Part shown: positions 34,064 to 44,800 of the stretch, piece after piece
Layout of the letters: each line of letters begins with the position of its first letter
Position numbering within the stretch: the stretch's first letter is position 1
Assembly: GCA_036874045.1 (NCBI GenBank)
Contig: JAZBRI010000004.1
Coordinates: 3,472,001 to 3,536,000, forward strand
Length of the DNA: 64,000 nucleotides
From: Cymodocea nodosa
Lineage: Eukaryota > Streptophyta > Magnoliopsida > Alismatales > Cymodoceaceae
Direction of reading: 5' to 3'
Program-made: the position numbers and the translations under genes
Notes under the pieces: model-generated
What the model saw: the letters and a program-made list of their open reading frames with translations, nothing else
The model's database searches: none
What the model was told of the DNA's origin: nothing

Positions 34064-35675
34064 TGTAGGATCGTATGACTACACAAGAGGAGGGTGAATT
34101 TTGTATTTTTAATATTTTCTGAAATATAATTGAAACTTTAATACTCAAAGACAAGTCGAGACATTGTTTTCATAAAATCATTTTTATTCAAGGTTTCAAT
34201 TACAATATACAATTCAATTCTCCTCAGAAATTGTAGATGCAATTATATTTCGATACCATGTATCATCTAAACAATTTCATAACTACAAACAGAGAAAACT
34301 AATTTGCGGAATTTAAAACTTTTCTCCCTGTTTGAGATCTTTCTTCTTCTTCTTTTTCTTCTTCAGCAATTCTTCAGTGACGAATATCTTGTCTTTTCAT
34401 GCTTCACCGAATTTACTTTCTTTTGATACTTCAAATCTTCAGTGACGAAAATCTTACCTTTTTATGCTTCACTGAACTTTCTTCCACTTGAGAGATTTTT
34501 CCTGAAGAGGTGTTTTTGATCCCTAAAAAAGATTTTTCTTTTAGTGTGAAGGGATGGTTTGATCATTGAAAAGATTTTTCGTTTTGTGTGCAAGGATAAA
34601 TTGATCAACGAGAATTCTATGTCTTTTATACTATATCTTCATTTCATGCATATCCTTCACGTTTAACCACTACCAGTTTTCCACTTCTCAACGTCTTTCC
34701 TTTTTCCTTCATCGAAACACACACGTTCTAACCCACGTTTATATTTCGAATTTTCTTTAATCATCAGTCCTGGATCTCTGAAAAATTTCCTAAAAATAAA
34801 CTTTCTCGTCCAAAAATTTTTCATCAGTATAATAAGAAGTCATTACTTTAATGTTAACTAAACGAGTAACACAAGTATATATATAACTTAACGTTTCTAA
34901 CTTAACGAGTTCCTCATGTGCCATTTCACGTGACAAGTACTATAGCTAACTCAACGAACTAAGTCTGTGGTGTTATGCTATCTCAACAAACCATCTCTGT
35001 TGTGTTATGATAACTCAACAAACCATCTCCGTTGTGTTATGATAACTCAACGAACCAGTAATAAACAAATGTTTTTATAATAAGAATTTTACCACGTGCA
35101 AAAATAACAACTTAAGTTTATAACGCTAACCTAACGCGTTGCCTTAGTGTTCAATATAGCAACTCAACGCGTTTAGTTATGTTAACTTAGCGAGTTAAAT
35201 ATGTACACCTCACGTGATACAATACAACATTCGTAACTTATAATTTCACCACGTGTATAACACTAACTTAACAAGTTCGTTTCTTCTTTTACTCACTAAC
35301 TTAACGAGTTATCACGTGACCTATTTTAACCTTTAAGCCTCTAACTTAACGAGTTCTCACGTGACCTCTATACAAACAAAACTCTAACTTAACGAGTTGT
35401 CTAAACATGTACTGTTCATGATACAGAAGATATAACATTAAAACATATCATGATTTTCAATAAAAACACACGTTAACTTAACGTTTAGCTAAATGAGAAA
35501 TTAATGCAACGAAACGACTAGATATTAACTTTAGATCCAATACAGACAAGTATTTATATCAGTAAGCTTTTTCTGTATTAATTGATGATTTTAATTTCTT
35601 TTCAAAAGTAATAGTAATTGAGCAAATATGATTATTTTTATTCAACACACATCATCAAAACAAAAATACTCAACA
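34064..35675 (-). repeat. 5' LTR of the copia element, 1612 bp, G-box rich
   Basis: It starts TGTTGAGTATT at 35675 and ends CCTACA at 34064. It holds six CACGTG motifs (34927, 35093, 35211, 35249, 35313, 35358), many copies of a CTAACTTAACGAGTT-like word, and a roughly 33-bp tandem repeat (about 34980-35055, AACTCAACGAACC with TCCGTTGTGTTATG). Confidence 0.88.
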
Positions 35676-36198
35676 AATCTTTTAGAAAATTCATTATTTT
35701 ACAAGTTAAAAGCTTAGATTTAGTTTTCTAGGTATTCATTCATTTTGCAAAAATCTCAAAATTTATGTTACTTCTACTTTGATTTCATCAATTTATATTA
35801 TTTTTGTACTATATATAAATACTTATATTTTTTACTAACTTTCTGCAATTTTTCTTTTTATCATTTTTTGTAAATATCATCCTTATACCTTACAAAATGT
35901 TTGATGAAAATTATTTTAATTTGAAACTTAGATTTAAAACACCAATGTTTAAAAAACAAAAGTCAAACAGGATAGATATTATATATAGGTGTTATGTTTA
36001 TAATAATTGAGGGGCATTTTAATAATTTTATATTTTAAATGATATTTGTGTATGACAAAAAGTAGAGAAAATTTTGATAAATCTTTTAGAAAGGATTTTT
36101 CTTCATAATTTATTTTTAACCTTGAGAAGTGTAAAAAAGTTAAAAAGTCACAACTTATCTCTATTTTATTTTAAGTAAAAGTTTTTTTTTCAATTTCT

Positions 36199-36410
36199 TT
36201 ATAAGTCATATGTTATCATCATAAATCATAAAAATCATATTTTAGCATGTTTTACCTTAAAAATCATACTTTATCATAAAAATCATATTTTATCAACTTT
36301 TATCTTAAAAATCATATTTTATCATCATAAATCATAAAAATCATATTTTACCATCATAGATCATAAAAACCATATTTCAACATTTTTTATTGTAAAAATC
36401 ATATTTTATC
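36199..36410. repeat. Degenerate AT-rich tandem array
   Basis: AAATCATATTTTATCA and ATCATAAATCATAAA words recur about eight times with irregular spacing. It looks like slippage-derived low-complexity DNA. Confidence 0.6.
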
Positions 36411-37975
36411 TATAAACTTATTATAAGCATTGAGTAATTGTATTTTTTTAAATTCATATTTAATTACTTTCTATTACTATTTATTACATTCCTTATTATA
36501 CACAAATACTTATATTTTTTCTTTTTGTATATTTTTTTGTTACTTTTTATAATTTTTTGAATTTTTATTTTTTTTCGTTATCTTTTAGGTGCACAAACAA
36601 ATCCTAAATATTTGGTAAGTGATTTTATTAAGTGTTTTTTTTTTTATGAAATTTGCAAGTAGATTAATCAAAAGATGGTAAGGATTATTATATAATGATT
36701 GCATATTATCATTGAATATTGCATAATATCTTTGATTATTGCATGATAACATTGATTATCATCGTATTAGTGTTGGACATTGCATAATGTAAACAACTAT
36801 GCATTTATTATGGAGGTTAGTACATATTATTGTGATTATTAGTGATTAAAGCATAATCAACTCACATTATATTAGGATTGCAATTGAGACGTGTGAGCAT
36901 GCATTAATCCATTATTTTGATTATTAATGCATATTTATTGACGAGCATTGCATAATATTAATGATTATTGTATAATGGTGTTGATTATGGTATATCATTA
37001 TTGTCATTCATAATATAGTTGATTTATACATCATGTTATGTTCATTATTGTGTATTTATTGTTAACGCCGATTATTGTTATTATTGTTGATTATGCATTA
37101 TTAATTGTGGAATGTGGTCTGATATATATTATTGATTAATGTCAAGCACAACATGATTATAGTAAATAATAGTGATTATTACATTTCTACCATATAATGT
37201 TAAAAATGTATTTGTTGTGTATGAGCTTGATATATATACAAGTAATTATCAAATTTTCTGATGGTTTGTAAGTAAAAAATCCTTAAATTAAATGTAAGTT
37301 TTTTTGCCTATAAAAATACAAATTTTTTACAATGAATAAAAAAATTATATGATATCCATACTCACTCTCACAAAGGAAAGAACTTTTTAAGCTACGAATG
37401 TTTACGTATAAATCTTATTGTCATCTATGTATTTAAATCCCATACTCAAATACCTCCAACTTCAATTCAATAGGCAATTTCATCCATCCATTCATTTTTT
37501 GGAGAGCATGTAATCTTTACAGTAAGTATTTGCTATTTTATCCTCAACTTCCACATATTCCACCTTAGACTTCACATCTCATCAATGGTTATGATCAATC
37601 TAAACCTTCCCTTAACATTTTATTTACTAAATTGTCCCTACTCTCCTCACCATTCTCTCAACATTCCATCCACAGGTTAAATGATGCACTTGATGATGGT
37701 ATTGAAGGATGAGATGTCCCTCAGTCATGAACAGGTGGAGCATTGACAGTTTGTTGCATTGTCATGGGTTGACAGCCCTTTCAACAAGTACTTTAATAGG
37801 CCTAAAGTTTATTGGAGAAATAGACAATGGATTGAAAGATGGGTATAAGGTAGTGGGAGGCTGGACCATGATGGAGCCACAGAAGAGCAATGGTTAATAA
37901 AGCTCACAAAGTAGACATGGGGGTCTCATTTGGGAAGACAGAAGCGCAAAATCTCCATCCTCAGATCTAGCATAA

Positions 37976-38158
37976 GTTGACGCATGTCTCATGTCTAAGA
38001 GATTCCAAGTCTAGAGCATGCTAAGATTGTTGAAGATGAAGACTACATCCTCATTTGGGGGCCATGAACTCGAAGATGAAGCATAAGCATAGCATGTAGT
38101 TGATGCATGTCTCATGTCTAAGAGATTACAAGTCTAGAGCATGCTAAGATTGTTGAAG
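37976..38158 (+). repeat. Direct repeat, about 58 bp twice, 122 bp apart
   Basis: GCATGTCTCATGTCTAAGAG begins near-identical blocks at about 37981 and 38103. Each continues through TCTAGAGCATGCTAAGATTG to TTGAAGA. Between them lies a purine-rich GATGAAGACT...TTTGGGGG stretch. It may be part of an old LTR, but I found no partner. Confidence 0.6.
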
Positions 38159-39285
38159 AAAGGATACATCATCAATTCATCTTCAACCCTGTCACCGTTG
38201 TCCTTCATCAACTTTGCTTGCAGAGGTTTATTCCTTTATAGTCGATCTAAAGTCTAGATAAAAGGTAGATAGTGATTGTAAAAGCTTGTCAAGAACAAGA
38301 ATTCTGAAGATAATTTATTGAAATGTAACACTCTTAATAATGTATTATGTCAAATTTTAAATGCAATAAAAGGAAAACAAGAAGAAAGCATCGCACACCT
38401 TATATGTAACATTCTCAGGTTAGGGGGCATTGATGCCTTTGTGCAAATGAAAATAAGCAAGGGGTTTTTGTACTTTAATGAATGGTATAAGCAAAGAAGT
38501 TAGTCTAAAATATTAAAATTAGGCTAACAACTTGGAATATAAAAACCTTGATTGTTAAAAGCAGAAAATTAGTAACTATAATGATAAGAAGAAAAACTAA
38601 CATATTATGCTTGCAAATAAAAAAATGGGTGAAATAAAAATCTAGGTTAATTAAGCATAGTGATTTTAAATTATGGTAAATAGGAATGGAGTAGGAATAA
38701 CAACTGATAAAAGTCTAAAAGATGAAATTGTTGTAAGTCACAAATATTTGAAAGAATCATGAAATTTCAACAAAATAACAGAAGCACACAACTGCTAACG
38801 TTTTGCTAATGCTTTTCCAGATGCATTGCAAATAAAAATTCAAAAAATACAATAATTTAAAAGAAAAAGGCGCATTGCAATTCAACAATAAATGTTCATC
38901 ATTAATCAGAAATTACAAGGTGATTGATACCTTTATAAGTTATCGTACATTTTCTGAAAATCTAGCTTTATTCAAATTCAAATAGTCACAAGGCTGCAAT
39001 GAATAGTCTAGGATAAAGCATTGCAATTGAATTTGAAACCACACTAACGCATATATGCATGCACTAAGAATTATATGTGATTGAGAGGAAGAATACCTTG
39101 GAAAGACTCCCGAAACTATAACTCACACAAAACAATTGTTGTCAATGAGTTGGTCAAAAATTCTTCACAAGCTACACTCGAAATTGTTATTCATTGTGAG
39201 AACCAGCGTACTTTCAGAAGCATCACCTTCCAGGATAACATGAGAAATATTAATATTTGCTTCAAGAGCTGGATGCTGGATATTA

Positions 39286-40488
39286 TTAGCATTGTTCTTC
39301 TGTTTTGTTCTTGGGTTCTTTGCTACGCCTCATCCTCAAAATAAAATCTGACGACAGCATCAACCTGACGTACTTCTCCCTAATGCCAAACATAGGATGT
39401 GTCTCGAGCGCCGAAGCATCCCCACCATGATAACCTTCCTTGAGGACAACATAACATGTCTTATTCTTCATATGGAGGTAGAACATATGTGGATGGCGCT
39501 CAAACACCTTACCAAACTTTTGGGGTAATCCCAAATGCTTCCGGAGGCACAACAATCTCCTCCTTTCTGCCGAATGATCCACCATGAGAGAAAGAAGCTC
39601 ATGAAGCACACCCACCACCAATTTCTCTGACTGGTCGCTGCAATGATCCACATCTCTGTAACCTTGATGCTCGTAGGGAGACAAATAAGGGAGCGTCTGG
39701 AATTCCTCCAGCCAATTGGCTACCTTCCGCTTCAGTCTCACGCCCTTGGAAGGGTACAAAGGGAACGGGACGCACATCGGTGCAGAACCTTCTGCCACGA
39801 TCCCACCAATCTTTAAGGATTTCAAGACATTCTTCTGAATCACGGACAGTGGCGGATAAGGAAAGGTTCCATCATCAACAACACACAATCCCCTTACCCC
39901 ATCACCCATGTCAACCAACCGGAACCAACCACAATCGGCACTCTGCTCCTCCAATTTCTGAGTGAAATCCTCCGGCAACCCCAAGCAGCACTGCAAGCCC
40001 TTCACGATCTGTAGCGGCAGCTTCCTCTCCCTCGCCATCAAAACCACCCTCCTCAACCCATCCAGCAACTCTACCCTCCTCTCCTCGAACACCCGCTTCT
40101 CTTCGCAGTCGATGGCGGCGGCCTCCCTCGTCAGCCTGAACCAGGGGTGGTCGTGCGGAGGACCCACGAACTCCTCGAAGAAGGAAGGGTACCTCCTAAG
40201 GAAAGCTGCGACCCGTCCGTGGATCTCGAGGATCCTCGCCTTCTTCGACACGGCGGACACGGGGATGCAGCCGTCGGGCGCTCGTGAGATGATATTCTTG
40301 AGGGAGAGGACGATCTTAAGGTCCTTAGACCCGTTGACAACGTCGAGGGTATCGTAGAACGCGTCCTTCTTCCACTTCGTCCTGACGTTCACATACGTCG
40401 ACTTGGGGCTGCGAGGGAGACTCCCAGCCATGGCCACCAGCGCTGTCAGCTTTTTCTTCGGTCTGGTATTGTGCAGCAAATAGCGCAT
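39286..40488 (-). CDS. WTF9: PORR-domain organelle RNA splicing factor, WTF9-like, 400 aa
   Basis: PORR proteins bind organellar group II introns and promote splicing; Arabidopsis WTF9 acts on mitochondrial rpl2 and ccmFC introns. The single exon matches that family from YVNVRTKWKKD (residues about 32-42) through the C-terminus: CIPVSAVSKKA, FLRRYPSFFEEF, HPWFRLTREA, FPLYPSKGVRLKRKVANWLE, LPYLSPYE, VVGVLHELLSLMVDHSAERR, LRKHLGLPQKFGKVFERHP and YVVLKEGYHG. The first 30 residues are basic and lack acids (MRYLLHNTRPKKKLT), as in a mitochondrial presequence. No stops or frameshifts; family members are also mostly intronless. The start is the first ATG in frame; a second ATG at 40431 is possible but would lose the presequence. 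The WTF9 assignment is from memory and could be a close paralogue. Confidence 0.88.
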   Translation of the reverse strand: MRYLLHNTRPKKKLTALVAMAGSLPRSPKSTYVNVRTKWKKDAFYDTLDVVNGSKDLKIVLSLKNIISRAPDGCIPVSAVSKKARILEIHGRVAAFLRRYPSFFEEFVGPPHDHPWFRLTREAAAIDCEEKRVFEERRVELLDGLRRVVLMARERKLPLQIVKGLQCCLGLPEDFTQKLEEQSADCGWFRLVDMGDGVRGLCVVDDGTFPYPPLSVIQKNVLKSLKIGGIVAEGSAPMCVPFPLYPSKGVRLKRKVANWLEEFQTLPYLSPYEHQGYRDVDHCSDQSEKLVVGVLHELLSLMVDHSAERRRLLCLRKHLGLPQKFGKVFERHPHMFYLHMKNKTCYVVLKEGYHGGDASALETHPMFGIREKYVRLMLSSDFILRMRRSKEPKNKTEEQC

Positions 40489-41080
40489 AGGTGTTGATCG
40501 AATCGGAAACGATTGGACTGGACGTATTCGAATCGACAGGTGACTTGGTTAAACGAGACGAGAAACCGTGCCGCCGTACCGACTCCTCGGTGATGAGCAG
40601 CGTGCGAGAAGGAAGAAAACTCCCAAATTTGGCCGGTGGTGAGGACGGGCGGAGACGGAGAAGCACCTGATGTAAAGAGGAAATCGGCGCCGGTCCACCG
40701 CCGGCCGCTCCATTACAGACCGTAGGCTAGTGAGTGTCGTATCTTTCACTTTCGAAGGAAGCTCGGACAATCTGCTGATACCTGACATTTAATCATCATT
40801 TGATCATTAAAAAATATATTTATTATAAAATTAATTAATCTATTATGCATTAAAATGTTAATTTAATTGGAATTAAATTTGCTGTTGCTTCTTCATTCAA
40901 ATATCAAACCATAATTTCGTTTTAGTCCTCCACCTCAACTTCGACCATATATATGTATATACAGGTTCCAACTTTCGTGTAACAGTTTGATGAAATTGTC
41001 AGTTTATGTATTAACAGTTTCATGTATCTTAGGAACTTTCTCAAGAAAATTTTAAAAACATGTTTCTCAGATGGCCGAAC
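40489..41080. other. 5' region of the WTF9-like gene
   Basis: 40489-40790 is GC-rich and probably the 5' UTR and promoter. Overlapping minus-strand frames here (40666-40325 and 40788-40549) resemble no protein and are in other frames. Beyond 40800 the sequence is AT-rich. Confidence 0.4.
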
Positions 41081-41084
41081 ATCT

Positions 41085-41257
41085 CTTTTAAATCTCTCTT
41101 GTGCTCTTGAAGGATCAATTTGAATTTTGACGATCATATCGTCCATGTTAGTCTTGACGATTCTGTCGAGCTGATCCTTGAATGCCTTATAAAACATATG
41201 ATTACATTTTGAATTAGTGACTAGTCCCTGATAGATTACTCCTGCATTATAAAACAT
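41085..41257 (-). pseudogene. Ty3/gypsy reverse-transcriptase relic
   Basis: The translation reads NAGVIYQGLVTNSKCNHMF, FKDQLDRIVKTNMDDMIVKI, close to the gypsy (Athila/Tat-type) RT pattern NAGATYQR ... FKDQIG ... YVDDMIVKS. Val-Asp-Asp has become Met-Asp-Asp and about seven residues are inserted. No LTR or other domain is seen nearby. Confidence 0.7.
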
Positions 41258-41864
41258 ATGATTTGATTTAATTCATTTATTAAATGATCCAAACTTTAAC
41301 CATCAAATTTTAAACTAAACCAAACTTGAACACCACGTCAACGTTAAACCAAACTCAAACTCACGAAAATTTAAGACAAACCAAACCAAAAGCAAAATAA
41401 GATTGCATCATTGGCATACTTATCATCTGAGATTAGGCATTGGATGATTTTCGTCATGATACTTTTAACTAAATTATCACTTTAATATCTTAGACTTTAA
41501 AATACATTCATGTCATTGTTTATATTTTTATTTTTGCATCATTTGTATCGATTGTGATCTTGATGTAGTCACATGTCAGGTCATAAAAGATCACAAGTGA
41601 TGTTAGATACTAAATACACTTTTTAAAGTTCAAAATGCCATTTGAGGCACCATCATGTGAACTCCTAGGCATTTTATCGTTAACGATAGAGGAGATACTA
41701 ATCAAAAATGACAACAAGAAAACGCTCGTCTAAGTTTAATTCACAAAAGGAAGCATTGCCAATTTAATTGTTCGAGTGCTAGCTTTGGTTTCGACACAAT
41801 TAACTTCAGAAAATATGCTACAACTACCATCTTGCAATCTTGAGTCATTGAATTGTTGTAAAAC

Positions 41865-44800
41865 CTATGTCGATAGCAGAGGTGGAAATAATTGTTGCAG
41901 CGCTCGCGGCAGATTAATCACAATTTCAGCAAACGCTGCATTATGAAAAGTTAGTGACCGATGTCAGAACCAAAGAATCCGCGGTTCCACACTAGGAGGA
42001 AATAGAATACCTTGTGGTAAGCTCATGGTTTTCAATGCATCCTCGGCGTATGAAAGGCGCGCGGGAATAGGATGAGGTGCTGCTGGCTCACTTGTCTTTA
42101 GGTCTGTGTTGATAACCCTCTTCGATGCCTGAACGGGCCAGGCCAAGACTCTGATACGACTTGGCAAAATGGACGCAAGATCTGCGTACCTAAGGCTGAC
42201 TGTCACTTTGCTGCACAAGGAAAAAAAAGAGAGAGAAACGAAATTATAAGTCAAGGATTACAAGATAAAATGCTGTGTATTGATATAAAAAAATTGGCAA
42301 TGATCAAAAATTAAATTGATAAACACAATGTGCTTTCAACACAACGTGCTTTCAATCAACAAGTAAAAAAGGCATTAGCAATTAACAAGGATAAACACGG
42401 ACATAAGCAAGGTTATATTGTTGACGGACAGAACAAATCAACAACTAGCTTGATGCAGTGAATAATATATCAAAAGTGTAACCTCCTACCAATCAAAGTC
42501 ATCCAGCACAAACTCGATCAAGTTGTAAGAAAGGCTGTGATAAAGATCTCCAATCTGGTTTCCATATAACGTTTTGATAAGAGAAACCTATAAGAGTCAA
42601 GAAAACCAGACAATAAAATATGCTAATTGGCAGTTAAGCAATAACACCGTTTACTCTTCAATTGCAAAATGCATGTGCAAGGACTAGAGAACAAGATGAA
42701 ATTGATTGCAATTGGCTGGAAATTAGTGATGTTACACAGATGTGTCTCTTTGAGCTAAATGAGGCAAGACATCTGAAGCAGGAAAATATATTAGATACCA
42801 TCGCGCACTACTATAAGAAACATTTCTATACAACTTTTTTGTAAAACATTTTTTCACAAACCAGCATTTATGCAAATGCACCCTGGGTGTGTCACAAAAA
42901 AAAAGCTATAGAAAGGAGGGGGAAGTGTAGCTTCTAAGGAATAGACCTGCTCTCTTCTGTCAACATAAGCCTGAAGAATATCTCCAATGTAATCAATGAA
43001 TTTCTGAAAAATATGAAATTTGATTAAGCATATAACCAAATAAATAACTACCTACACTAAAAAGACAACACTGATAACAAAAAAATGACCCACCATTGCA
43101 TTGGAAGATAAAAGATCATTTTCTGCTTCATGTACTGGAAGAAAAAAAGGGATACTGTGTTCAATCACATTGATTTTTTCAAGAAATGACTTGCTTTCAA
43201 GCACACAATGGTATACTTCACAAGGCTCTCCTGAAAGGAATGACTAACTGTTCAGTTTGCTTCTCATGATACGCTTTACCAACAAACCATGCTCATATTA
43301 CTGGGAAAACTACATTGTTAAATACTGCAAGATAAATAAAAAATCCATGATGCAATAATATAATTAAAGTTTTCGAGCAGGTAGAATAACAAATTAAGGA
43401 ATAACAGTCAGCAGTTGTGGAAGACGAGAAAAAGGCTATTTAGCCATTGTGAAGGACAAAGGTACAACATGTCTAGATCCACTCGATAGACCACAGGAAC
43501 TTCTACTATTTTTGAGACAACAGCTAAAAACTAACATTGTTTGAATCACAAAGTTTTTTTTGAATTGTAAGCATTCCTTGACATAACCAAATCTAGTGGG
43601 GATCATGGACGCACGATGTCTTCAGTTGTCACCAATTCAGTTACTTTAGCTGCTTAAATGTTGATAAAGTCAAGCTTACGTAAAGAAAGTTATTTAAAAA
43701 TCTGATCTACACAAAGAATCTAATTAATGGTGTATACTATACAATAATAATGTTACTTCACCAAAATATTACCAGCAAAAAATGTCTCGTACTGAATTCC
43801 AATTCTGGTTCCTTCTAGACAGCACATTACCTGTTAGAAGAGTCACTGGAGTTTAATCTCAAAATAGATAAGTAATTGATAAAAATTGAAATACCACTGA
43901 AAAAATGAGAAGATTGATGAAATAATATCATGCATGAGCTTTTGTGCATGTGGTAACTAGGTTGCTTAAGAGGCAATATCATGTATCGTGTTTGAATGCA
44001 TGCATGCATACATAAGGTCTAAAGATCCAACATCCTCCATCACGTATTAGCTGAACTGCCGAATGTTTCCATTTATTTACTAGACAAAGCAAAAAAAATA
44101 CTATAATATAACCACGAAATGATAGTCATGTTATGAATGCTCCAATAAACTGTACGAGACAAATCACTAACCAGTAAATTACCACATCTCATATCAGTGT
44201 TTTGGTTCTAGGAATTATAATGATATTTTAAGTTTATATTTTATCAGAGTTAGCATCTTTTAGGTCTTTCATAGTGTTTTTTGTGTAAATTGCCAGTTAG
44301 TGCCAAATGTGAGGAATAGACACATTATAATACAAATCAATTAAATTATATTTTTACGAAAATTTTCACTGTAGTTTATAGAAAATTAAATCATTTGGCC
44401 ATAAGCTACTCTAGATCAAATTAGAAGAGAAGCATAACTTATGCCCGTTCCTATATGTTGGTTTTCCCCGAGCCTGAAGATCTGGAGTCAAGTTTGCTTG
44501 ATCTGGCAATGCCTTTCTTTCTGCTTCCATGTGAACCTGGTCTATGAAATTAACCAGCCATTAGAAATGACATTGAAACTAATATCAATAATCAAATATC
44601 AATATATCAGTTTGATAGTAATATATCATTCAGATAGCAGAAACAACTAAAGTCTAGCACAGTATCACTTCTGCTTGCAAGTGAATGTAAAGAGAATATA
44701 TTTTCATATCTGCAGCTTGCATACTAAAAAAAATGTATTCCCACTATGTGGGGTCAAAAATATGAATCCATTCTCTCCAATCAACTCCAAACCCACTAAG

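Larger units (their letters stand above)
21887..35675 (-). mobile_element. Sirevirus-type Ty1/copia retrotransposon with env-like ORF, rearranged
   Basis: On the minus strand the order is: 5' LTR (35675-34064), primer-binding site, gag start, a partial LTR embedded in a gag duplication, the rest of gag, protease-integrase, RT-RNase H, a long env-like ORF, polypurine tract and a truncated 3' LTR (22316-21887). Integrase before RT defines Ty1/copia. The very long gag, the extra ORF after RNase H and repeated polypurine tracts fit the Sirevirus (SIRE/Maximus) lineage. By hand count, LTR copies differ by about 3-4%, so the insertion is fairly young. A few stops and the missing 3' LTR end make this copy defective. 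The base run after the 5' LTR (aatct) should be the target duplication, but its partner is lost with the truncated end. Confidence 0.92.
35676..39285. other. AT-rich intergenic region with degenerate repeats, no gene
   Basis: Long AT-rich stretch. 36199-36410 is a degenerate array of AAATCATATTTTATCAT-like units. 36690-37170 repeats GATTATTGCATAAT-like words. 36570-36605 ends in TTAGGTGCACAAACAAATCC, reminiscent of the right end of the MITE-like family seen elsewhere. 37976-38158 contains a direct repeat. Short reading frames show no protein homology that I recognise. Confidence 0.5.

Noticed and set aside
36199-37170. CRISPR-like or satellite array
   Set aside because: Units are degenerate and irregularly spaced, with no constant repeat and no unique spacers; low-complexity slippage explains them.
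40325-40666. Minus-strand 113-aa frame starting MLLRLRPSSPP, as an N-terminal exon or upstream ORF of the WTF9-like gene
   Set aside because: It is out of frame with the PORR frame and overlaps it; no splice pair joins them sensibly, and the PORR frame already has a suitable presequence.
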